Source: Campylobacterales bacterium (GTDB lineage: Bacteria; Campylobacterota; Campylobacteria; Campylobacterales; QNZT01). From it: DNA of 6,045 nucleotides. The position numbers and the translations under genes were made by a program. Shown in pieces: positions 1 through 5,409 of this stretch. The notes under the pieces were generated by a model. That model worked only from the letters and a program-made list of their open reading frames with translations, did no database searches and was not told where the DNA came from. Numbering within the stretch: the stretch's first letter is position 1; each line of letters opens with the position of its first letter. Location: contig JALULO010000262.1 of assembly GCA_027056215.1 (NCBI GenBank), forward strand, positions 1 through 6,045, written 5' to 3'.

Positions 1-48
1 CAAGAGGTGGTATTGAAGGAATATTTTGAAGTGGAACTAGCGAACTAA
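1..48 (+). CDS. 3' end of an unidentified upstream gene (partial)
   Basis: Frame 1 is open from the first base and ends in TAA at 46-48, encoding the C-terminal residues QEVVLKEYFEVELAN. The other two forward frames hit stops within this stretch. The stop lies 3 nt before the ATG of the MFS transporter, the same spacing seen between the next two genes, which supports a real upstream cistron in the same operon. Fifteen residues are too few to name a family. The acidic, amphipathic tail shows no membrane segment or recognisable motif. Confidence 0.5.
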   Translation, partial: QEVVLKEYFEVELAN

Positions 49-51
49 ACC

Positions 52-1197
52 ATGCTAAAAACCTCTCTCACCCTCTTCTTTATCGTTTCCATCATCTTCT
101 CCACCATCTACACCCCACAAGCGATTTTACCTGCACTTCAAGGTTATTTTCATATTAGTATCGCGCAGACAAATTTGCTACTTTTTGGGATGCTTTTTGT
201 CTTGATGCTCACCACCCCGATCTATGCTCCTTTGGCAAGACGCTATGAGAAGAAAAAGTTGATGCTTTTTTCTATCGTATTTCTTGCATTTTCGGTGCTC
301 ATTTCAGCATGGGCTCCCAATTTTTATTGGCTGTTGTTTGCTCGTCTATTACAAGGAGTTTTTATACCTGGTATCACCGCGATCATGCTCTCTTATGTAC
401 AAGAGATTTATCCAAAAAAGCATCGAGGGCTAGGTATGGGTATCTATATGGCAGCTACAGGCTTTGGTGCGGTGCTTGGGAGATTGTTAGCAGGGTGGAT
501 GACACAGTGGTATGGTTGGCGTGAGGCATTTGGGCTTTTTGTGGTATTGTTACTTATAGCTTGGGTCGCGATGTATCTTGCTTTACCCTCTAGTAAATCT
601 AAGACTACCAAACAAAAGGCAAAAAAAGAAAAAGTTGTAAGCTATTTGACAAACCCACGCATTTTCTCTGTATTGTTGATACCAATGGTGGTCTTTTTCT
701 CGTTTATGGCAGTGAGTAGCTTTATAACCTACCGTTTGTCAGAAGCTCCTTTTTCTTTAGATCCGTCTGCTTTGGGCAATACCTTTTTGGTGCTTTTAGT
801 CGCGGTGATTGTGAGTCCTTTAGCAGGCAAATACTCCGACACATTAGGCAGGATCAAAGTGCTATTTTTGGGAATAATCACTTTGCTCGTAGGAATTTTT
901 CTAAGTACGATTGACAGCTATATGATGGTACTTTTAGGCTTAGGATTGGTAACAGTGGGGATGTTTGGCGTACAAGCAGTTGCCCCTACTTATCTAGGTG
1001 ATCTAGTGCCTGATGACAGAGCTACCATAGCCGTACTGTATCAGACCTTTTTTTACTTTGGCGGTGCGATGGGGACACTTTTACCTGCCATAGCGTGGCA
1101 TTATGGTAGGTATGGGGCGGTGGCATTACTCTGTTTTGGATTGGTGTTGCTAGGGAACATTCCTTTTGGATATACTATGTTTTTAAAAAGGAGATAA
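52..1197 (+). CDS. MFS transporter, DHA1/YnfM-like, 12-TM
   Basis: This is a 381-residue inner-membrane major facilitator superfamily protein, predicted to export or exchange a small molecule using the proton gradient; the substrate cannot be read from sequence. About twelve hydrophobic segments form two halves, joined by a Lys-rich cytoplasmic loop at residues 180-195 (SKSKTTKQKAKKEK). A degenerate motif A follows TM2 (APLARRYEKKKL, 59-70), and its second-half counterpart is clearer (PLAGKYSDTLGRIKV, 256-270). The TM5 region carries GRLLAGWM at 143-150 followed by a GWREAF turn, typical of the YnfM-type branch of DHA1 transporters. Length is normal for the family. The start ATG follows the upstream stop by 3 nt and has no good Shine-Dalgarno, so translation probably depends on coupling to the upstream gene. 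Its 3' end contains the ribosome binding site of the next gene. The first ~20 codons are unusually C-rich compared with the rest. Confidence 0.85.
   Translation: MLKTSLTLFFIVSIIFSTIYTPQAILPALQGYFHISIAQTNLLLFGMLFVLMLTTPIYAPLARRYEKKKLMLFSIVFLAFSVLISAWAPNFYWLLFARLLQGVFIPGITAIMLSYVQEIYPKKHRGLGMGIYMAATGFGAVLGRLLAGWMTQWYGWREAFGLFVVLLLIAWVAMYLALPSSKSKTTKQKAKKEKVVSYLTNPRIFSVLLIPMVVFFSFMAVSSFITYRLSEAPFSLDPSALGNTFLVLLVAVIVSPLAGKYSDTLGRIKVLFLGIITLLVGIFLSTIDSYMMVLLGLGLVTVGMFGVQAVAPTYLGDLVPDDRATIAVLYQTFFYFGGAMGTLLPAIAWHYGRYGAVALLCFGLVLLGNIPFGYTMFLKRR
1188..1193 (+). promoter_or_regulatory. Ribosome binding site of the flavin-binding protein gene
   Basis: AAGGAG lies inside the final codons of the MFS gene (Lys-Arg-Arg-stop), 7 nt before the ATG at 1201. 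Placing the site within the preceding reading frame indicates translational coupling, and it decides the start of the downstream gene. Confidence 0.75.
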
Positions 1198-1200
1198 CCC

Positions 1201-1767
1201 ATGGCGGACAAATACCAAACACTCAACGAAAAAATCGAAACATTCATCAAAAAACAGAAAATCTTTTTTGTCGCTACTGCTACGGAAGATAGCTTCATCA
1301 ACCTCTCACCAAAAGGCATGGACTCACTCAAGATCATGGACAAAAATAGAGTCATCTGGCTCAACTCCACAGGAAGTACCAACGAAAGCGCAAGCCATAT
1401 CCAAAGAGACCCACGCATGACGATGATGTTTTGTTCCTTTGAAAAAGACCCACTCATCGTCAAGCTGATTGGCAAAGCAAAAGTAATACACAAACAAGAT
1501 GATGCCTGGGAAGCCTTAGCAAAAAAGTTACCGGATATCCCAGGGGCTAGACAGATATTTGACTTGGAGATAGAGTTGGTTTTGACGGTGTGCGGGATGG
1601 CAGTGCCCTTTTTTGAGTATAAGGGTGAGAGAGAAGATTTAAACGAGTATTGGAAGAAACAAGGAGACGAGGGATTAAAACGCTATTGGGAGAAGAAAAA
1701 TCAAGTAAGTTTAAATGGCGAAAAGAGCTATATCATTGAGAAAAATATAGGCAAACAAAACAGATGA
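1201..1767 (+). CDS. Pyridoxamine 5'-phosphate oxidase-family FMN-binding split-barrel protein
   Basis: This is a 188-residue soluble, presumably cytoplasmic protein of the PNPOx-like flavin-nucleotide-binding superfamily. The N-terminal part (about residues 12-100) has the split-barrel pattern: FFVATATEDSFINLSPKG at 22-39, then strand VIWLNSTGS (51-59), NESASHI (61-67) and the strand IVKLIGKAKVI (86-96). The C-terminal part carries CGMAVPFFEY (131-140) and a Trp/Tyr/Lys-rich tail (EYWKKQGDEGLKRYWEKKNQVSLNG, ends near 173) found in the subfamily annotated only as 'pyridoxamine 5'-phosphate oxidase family protein'. Members bind FMN or F420-like cofactors, but no reaction can be assigned; it is not a bona fide PdxH. 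It follows the MFS gene by 3 nt, so the two may act on the same compound, for example reductive detoxification plus efflux (inference). Codon use changes sharply about halfway through the gene. Confidence 0.85.
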   Translation: MADKYQTLNEKIETFIKKQKIFFVATATEDSFINLSPKGMDSLKIMDKNRVIWLNSTGSTNESASHIQRDPRMTMMFCSFEKDPLIVKLIGKAKVIHKQDDAWEALAKKLPDIPGARQIFDLEIELVLTVCGMAVPFFEYKGEREDLNEYWKKQGDEGLKRYWEKKNQVSLNGEKSYIIEKNIGKQNR

Positions 1768-1794
1768 GAAAGCATAGTATTACTACACTTTCTC
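1766..1794. repeat. Small palindrome overlapping the stop of the flavin-protein gene
   Basis: Arms GAGAAAG (1766-1772) and CTTTCTC (1788-1794) are exact reverse complements. Inside them TAGTA (1775-1779) and TACTA (1781-1785) pair further, with a 2x2 internal CA/CA mismatch and a tiny loop. The left arm begins within the TGA stop (1765-1767), and the right arm ends exactly where the larger palindrome starts. There is no run of T after it, so it is not a canonical intrinsic terminator. It may stabilise the mRNA 3' end or assist the neighbouring stem. Confidence 0.5.
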
Positions 1795-1860
1795 TCTAGG
1801 AGGCTATCGGACTCATCTGATTTTGCGGACAATCAAGTATGAGTCCGACAGCCTCCTAGA
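1795..1860. terminator. Long inverted repeat between convergent genes; terminator and/or REP/MITE-like element
   Basis: Two 22-nt arms (1795-1816 and 1839-1860) are reverse complements except at one position (A1806 against C1849). The 22-nt loop contains a further short pairing, TGATT (1818-1822) with AATCA (1831-1835). On the + strand the odd position is an A-C mismatch and the stem is followed by TTTCTT (1861-1866), a weak U-tract for the MFS/flavin operon. On the - strand the same position becomes a G-U wobble, so the stem is fully paired, but no U-tract follows. The porin stop is at 1873, so the stem sits correctly to end both transcripts. The arms are longer and more GC-rich (core GGAGGCT..TCGGACTCAT) than a usual Campylobacterota terminator, which suggests a dispersed palindromic repeat (REP/MITE-like) that may have been co-opted as a terminator. 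Confidence 0.65.
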
Positions 1861-1872
1861 TTTCTTACAAAA

Positions 1873-3219
1873 TTAGAACTTCAGTGTTGCCTGCACGGAA
1901 AGAAGATTTCCTATACTGTCTAATACTTTTTGTGCTTTTGCATTGCCTGGTGCATCTGCATCTCTCAAGGCATAGTTCACATCGATTCTAGTTGGACCTT
2001 TAAAGTGATAAGAACAGCCTAAAGTTGTTGTTTTAAACTCTCTTTTACCCGTAGTGGAATTAGTCAAACGGTTAAGATAGTCATATCGTGCAAGAAGTTC
2101 CCACTTTTTTGGGACAACATAATACTGCACATTGACATAACCACCATCAGCTTTATTATTTTCGTCAGCTGCGAACTGATACTCCCAATTTTGACCATAT
2201 GGATCTGCGTCTACATCTTTAGCACCATTATAAATCATACCTTTAGCTTTGATGTATTCAACATCAACTCTCAAACCATTTTGAAAGTAGTCTATACCTA
2301 CACCATATCGTTCGCGTTTATAATCTGTATTGTGAAGTTGTCTTTTTCCAGTTTGATACCATGCAAATCCCTTCATCGACTGTGTATAGTACCCTTTCCC
2401 TTTGCCAAAAAGATATTCACTTGCAAGATAACCGTAGTAAGTAAGATTATCTGAAGTGTTAGAAGAACTCAATCCCGCACCGCTACCAACCATACCAGCA
2501 ACCGATACCGTGACATTTGGCTGTATCTTTTCGGTATGAAATAGTTCAATACCTCGATCACGATACGCACCAACAGATTGTTCTGTTGCAGCTTGAAAAA
2601 CTCCTGGAGAAACTTCTTTGGCATTATTTGGTATAAAACGCTCTAGCAACAACTGTGACCCTGCTGTGGAAAAATTACGATATTCCGAAGCAAATACCGC
2701 ACGCATCCCTTCTTCACTTCCTGGATATTTAAACTGTCCTACACGAACATTGACATAAGGCAATCCAGTATAAGTGATTGATGCATCGGTAAGAACATTG
2801 TGACTATCGTGTCCGGCAGGTTTTGTAACACCGTCTTCACCCAGCTCCATCATGAAAAAGTAGTTTATCGTATTGGCTTTGTCAACCATACCACGTACAG
2901 CAAGTCTCGCACGATTTACCTCAAATCCCTGCTGTGTATTTAACGATGGAGTCATCATCGAAAAAGGTGTCAGGTTTTTCCCAGCTTTTGGTCCTTTTCC
3001 TGGTGTAAAAATATCACCATAATTTTTTTGATATCCTACTTGTACAAATCCCCAAAATCTAGGTTTATTATTGTGATTGGCAATCTTTTGCCCACCTTTT
3101 TTGATAAAACAAGGTTCAGTTCCTGCACCACTTAACCAATCCGTCGCATGCAACCCCACAGAGAGTACCGACATAGCAGCCAATGAAAAAATAATTTTTT
3201 TTGTTTTTCGATTTTGCAT
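1873..3219 (-). CDS. Outer-membrane porin, Porin_O_P (OprP-like) family
   Basis: This is a 448-residue precursor of an outer-membrane beta-barrel. The N-terminus is a Sec signal peptide: basic RKTKK, hydrophobic IIFSLAAMSVLSVGL, and a likely signal peptidase I site after LHA (A25). The mature part has alternating amphipathic strands rich in aromatics and ends in ...QATLKF, with the C-terminal Phe expected for BAM-dependent insertion. The family signatures are VRVGQFKYPGSEEGM (158-172) and RDRGIEL (220-226), characteristic of proteins annotated as phosphate-selective porin O/P. The family name does not prove phosphate selectivity; anion passage is plausible. The start ATG is preceded by AAGGAAG and lies 9 nt after the tsdA stop, so the two genes are co-transcribed and translationally coupled. 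In that context it may admit thiosulfate, tetrathionate or other anions (inference). Two Cys residues (C37, C402) are unusual for a barrel but not diagnostic. Confidence 0.85.
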   Translation of the reverse strand: MQNRKTKKIIFSLAAMSVLSVGLHATDWLSGAGTEPCFIKKGGQKIANHNNKPRFWGFVQVGYQKNYGDIFTPGKGPKAGKNLTPFSMMTPSLNTQQGFEVNRARLAVRGMVDKANTINYFFMMELGEDGVTKPAGHDSHNVLTDASITYTGLPYVNVRVGQFKYPGSEEGMRAVFASEYRNFSTAGSQLLLERFIPNNAKEVSPGVFQAATEQSVGAYRDRGIELFHTEKIQPNVTVSVAGMVGSGAGLSSSNTSDNLTYYGYLASEYLFGKGKGYYTQSMKGFAWYQTGKRQLHNTDYKRERYGVGIDYFQNGLRVDVEYIKAKGMIYNGAKDVDADPYGQNWEYQFAADENNKADGGYVNVQYYVVPKKWELLARYDYLNRLTNSTTGKREFKTTTLGCSYHFKGPTRIDVNYALRDADAPGNAKAQKVLDSIGNLLSVQATLKF

Positions 3220-3223
3220 TATA

Positions 3224-3230
3224 CTTCCTT
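3224..3230 (-). promoter_or_regulatory. Porin ribosome binding site overlapping the tsdA stop codon
   Basis: On the - strand AAGGAAG (3230 to 3224) precedes the porin ATG (3219-3217) by 4 nt. The last two bases of the tsdA TAA stop (3231-3229) are the first two bases of this site. Ribosomes terminating on tsdA would therefore be positioned over the porin initiation region, coupling the expression of the two proteins. Confidence 0.75.
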
Positions 3231-4197
3231 ATTTTATTTTGTGGTCGCCACGAATTTTGTCTACATCAAGACCAAATTGTTTAAAGTTGCTTCGTACGGA
3301 ATGTTTCTCTTCATGTACATTAGAGTTGTAATAACCCATTTTATCTTCAGGATAGAGTCCTTTTTTCAAATCAAAATCAGCACGAGGTTGCGCATCTACA
3401 TAAAGCATAATATCTGCTGCTTCTTGATCTTTAAGTGTTCCGCCTTGCCCCAAAGGCATATTTGACTGCACCCATGCTGCACCTTTGTTTAGTTTACTCA
3501 TACCAGCACCAGTATTGTATGCTAACCATTCACTTTTGTCATTTTGACCCCAAAGTGGAGGGAATGCCCCTATACCAGCACCATTACCACCATGACATGC
3601 GGCACATTTTGATTCATATAATTTTTGACCATTTACATAATTTTCATGGGTGGCTTTCTTTTGTATTTTTGCAAAATGTTTTGCACCATGCATCCATCTA
3701 TCGGAATTTAATGGACTACAAGGCATTTTTGGATTTTGCTGTATCTTCATACCCGTAGAGAGCCAAGTTACATAAGTTGCCATTGCCACAGATGCTTCTG
3801 TATCTATAATCGGGCGTTTACCATTCATGCTTCGCATAAAACAGTTGTTGATTCTATCTTGAAGTGTTTGTACTGTTTTTTCTCTTTTTGAGTACGCAGG
3901 AAAGGATGTTGCTGTTCCAAAAAATGTACCAATTCCGAGGGAGGTTCCTGGTTTACCATCACTTCCTTTGAGGTGACAACTGATACATTGCAGTTTATTT
4001 CCTACCATCTCTTTTGTAAGTGGATGCGTATTGGTATGAAGCAAAATCTCTTCACCCAATTTCACCATCTTTCCTACTTCTCCATCAGGATAGGCTTTGG
4101 GTGTGGTAGGAGTATCTCCTGCAAAAAGTGTAGAACAACTTGTTAAAGACAATAATCCAATCAGCGTTAACGAATACGCTCGTGTAGTAAATTTCAT
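3229..4197 (-). CDS. tsdA: Diheme c-type cytochrome, thiosulfate dehydrogenase / tetrathionate reductase (TsdA family), predicted lipoprotein
   Basis: This 322-residue exported protein has two heme c sites: CISCH (71-75) and CAACH (198-202). The stretch DRINNCFMRSMNGKRP (114-129) matches the conserved TsdA segment whose Cys, here C119, is the axial ligand of the catalytic heme 1 in characterised TsdA enzymes. The second domain has FPPLWG (212-217), GAGM (230-233), NMPLGQGG (246-253) and AQPRADF (269-275), all typical of TsdA; M247 is the probable distal ligand of heme 2. TsdA couples 2 thiosulfate to tetrathionate plus 2 electrons; the Campylobacter jejuni enzyme works in both directions, so direction here is unknown. 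The N-terminus has a lipobox, LTSC (18-21), implying membrane anchoring on the periplasmic side rather than a soluble enzyme. The ATG at 4197 has a strong AAAGGAG 6 nt upstream. It lies downstream of a two-component system and upstream of a porin on the same strand. No tsdB partner is visible. Confidence 0.82.
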   Translation of the reverse strand: MKFTTRAYSLTLIGLLSLTSCSTLFAGDTPTTPKAYPDGEVGKMVKLGEEILLHTNTHPLTKEMVGNKLQCISCHLKGSDGKPGTSLGIGTFFGTATSFPAYSKREKTVQTLQDRINNCFMRSMNGKRPIIDTEASVAMATYVTWLSTGMKIQQNPKMPCSPLNSDRWMHGAKHFAKIQKKATHENYVNGQKLYESKCAACHGGNGAGIGAFPPLWGQNDKSEWLAYNTGAGMSKLNKGAAWVQSNMPLGQGGTLKDQEAADIMLYVDAQPRADFDLKKGLYPEDKMGYYNSNVHEEKHSVRSNFKQFGLDVDKIRGDHKIK

Positions 4198-4203
4198 AAC
4201 ATT

Positions 4204-4210
4204 CTCCTTT
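4204..4210 (-). promoter_or_regulatory. Strong ribosome binding site of tsdA
   Basis: On the - strand AAAGGAG (4210 to 4204) is followed by a 6-nt spacer and the ATG at 4197-4195. This is the best Shine-Dalgarno in the window, fixes the tsdA start, and suggests high translation of the cytochrome relative to the regulator genes upstream. Confidence 0.8.
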
Positions 4211-4222
4211 ATTTGGTTTATG

Positions 4223-4263
4223 AATATGAAATGCTAACACTAAGTGCGTCACTTTTGCGTAAC
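4223..4263 (-). promoter_or_regulatory. Candidate tsdA promoter with 11-bp tandem direct repeat (possible OmpR-type regulator site)
   Basis: On the - strand GTTACGC (4263-4257) and GTGACGC (4252-4246) match at 6 of 7 positions and start exactly 11 nt apart, about one helical turn. That is the geometry used by tandemly bound OmpR/PhoB-family regulators, and such a regulator is encoded just upstream. GTGACG (4252-4247) could serve as a poor -35 with CATATT (4228-4223) as a weak -10 at 18-nt spacing; weak core elements fit an activated promoter. The 72-nt gap (4198-4269) is the only space long enough for a promoter between the kinase and tsdA. The repeat is seen directly; its function and the promoter boxes are inferred. 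Confidence 0.4.
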
Positions 4264-4269
4264 TATTTT

Positions 4270-5409
4270 TTACTTTCGAGGTTGAAATGTATAGGTAAAA
4301 GTACTCCCTTTTTGCTCTGAAGTAGTCACGGAAATATCGATATTATTTTTGTTACAGATGTGCTTAACAATACTAAGACCGATACCAAACCCACCTTTGA
4401 CAGTATCTTCACGGCGGTAACGTTCAAAAATCTTTTTGACATTTTTGATCCCTACCCCTTGATCTTTAATGACAAGAATAGTTTTTTCTCCCTCTCTAAA
4501 AAGTTTGACAAAAATCTTTCGTCTTCTATCGCTATATTTGATTGCATTGGAAAGTGTATTGTCGATGATTCTCTGTAGTTCGATACGATTAATCATAAGT
4601 ATAATATTTTCTGCTATATCCTCTTGTATTTCTATCTCTTTCACCTTTGCCAAATCACGAAACACTTCAATACGATTTATAAGAAGATGAGAGAAATCAA
4701 TCTTTTCAGGTTTATAATCAACATGTGTATGTTTGATGTGGTATTCGATATCTTCATAGATCAATATCATGCTCTGCATACTGTTATAAAGTCGTCTAAG
4801 CACTTTGCTATCTTCCCTGTTTCTAAGTGTTTCAAGATTGAGTTGCATAACCCCCAGTGGTGTTTTAAGTTCATGCATCGCATCGTTAAAAAATGTTCTC
4901 AGATATCGGTTGAGCTGTTCGAGCGGACGAAGACTGATTTTAACAAAAAATAGTGTCATCAAAAAAATCACAGCCCCAAGAAAAAATGCAGCGATAAATG
5001 CTTTAGTATAGATATCTTTATAAGAAAAATATTGAGAAACCAAAAGGTACTTTGCACCTAATCGGTTGGTATTTAAGAGGATTTTTTTATGGATATAATT
5101 ATCATCATGTAGAATATTTTTAATACTGGTATTGGTTGTAAAGATTTTTTTATCCTTTGGATCATAGAGTGACGCATTGTAAAATAGAGAACGCGGAAAA
5201 TCAAAAACATGTATCTTTGTACGAGAAAAATCATAGATACTTTTTTGAACACTGTATGCATAATATTCAAGATTTTGCATCCTACTTTGATGGTAACTTT
5301 TCTTCTCCACACTAATATAAAACCACGCAGGGATACTTACAACAAAGATAATCATCATCGAATAAAAAAATGCTAGCATATAAATATAGCGTTTATCCTT
5401 CTCGATCAA
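4270..5409 (-). CDS. Membrane sensor histidine kinase (HisKA-HATPase), no HAMP domain
   Basis: This is a 379-residue sensor kinase. TM1 spans about residues 11-34, a periplasmic sensor of roughly 100 residues follows (about 35-134), and TM2 is about 135-157. The H-box FNDAMHELKTPLG has the phospho-acceptor H179 only about 20 residues after TM2, leaving no room for a HAMP linker. The ATPase domain shows the N-box IIDNTLSNAIKYS (N284, N288), G1 DQGVG (316-320), F-box IFERYRRED (327-335) and G2 GGFGIGLSIV (339-348). All key catalytic motifs look intact. The sensor region matches no PAS or Cache motif I can name. The start used is TTG at 5409, overlapping the response regulator gene by 17 nt. It is the only reasonable initiator after the in-frame stop that retains the positive KDKR before TM1; an ATG 10 codons later (5379) is the alternative but lacks a suitably placed Shine-Dalgarno. 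It partners the upstream regulator; the input signal is unknown but may be related to thiosulfate/tetrathionate, judging from the adjacent genes. Confidence 0.87.
   Translation of the reverse strand: MIEKDKRYIYMLAFFYSMMIIFVVSIPAWFYISVEKKSYHQSRMQNLEYYAYSVQKSIYDFSRTKIHVFDFPRSLFYNASLYDPKDKKIFTTNTSIKNILHDDNYIHKKILLNTNRLGAKYLLVSQYFSYKDIYTKAFIAAFFLGAVIFLMTLFFVKISLRPLEQLNRYLRTFFNDAMHELKTPLGVMQLNLETLRNREDSKVLRRLYNSMQSMILIYEDIEYHIKHTHVDYKPEKIDFSHLLINRIEVFRDLAKVKEIEIQEDIAENIILMINRIELQRIIDNTLSNAIKYSDRRRKIFVKLFREGEKTILVIKDQGVGIKNVKKIFERYRREDTVKGGFGIGLSIVKHICNKNNIDISVTTSEQKGSTFTYTFQPRK

Noticed and set aside
1101..1493. 130-codon open frame on the - strand across the MFS/flavin-protein junction
   Set aside because: It lies antisense to two well-supported genes, shows no family signature, and its openness follows from the C-rich, G-poor composition of 1201-1470.
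1201..1767. Assignment of the flavin protein as PdxH (vitamin B6 synthesis)
   Set aside because: Length and C-terminal tail fit the generic PNPOx-like family; the conserved PdxH C-terminal region is not recognisable.
1768..1872. Possible small RNA or CRISPR-like repeat in the convergent junction
   Set aside because: Only a single pair of inverted arms is present, with no spacer-repeat series and no visible promoter; the terminator/REP reading explains the structure.
1873..3219. Specific phosphate uptake function for the porin
   Set aside because: The family label comes from Pseudomonas OprP/OprO; no pst or pho genes are nearby and the phosphate-binding residues cannot be verified here.
3435..3758. 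107-codon open frame on the + strand antisense to tsdA
   Set aside because: His/Tyr-rich translation with no recognisable domain, fully inside a strongly supported cytochrome gene; a shadow frame.
4360..5011. Several overlapping + strand open frames of 68-109 codons inside the kinase gene
   Set aside because: They are mutually overlapping, low-complexity and antisense to intact kinase motifs.
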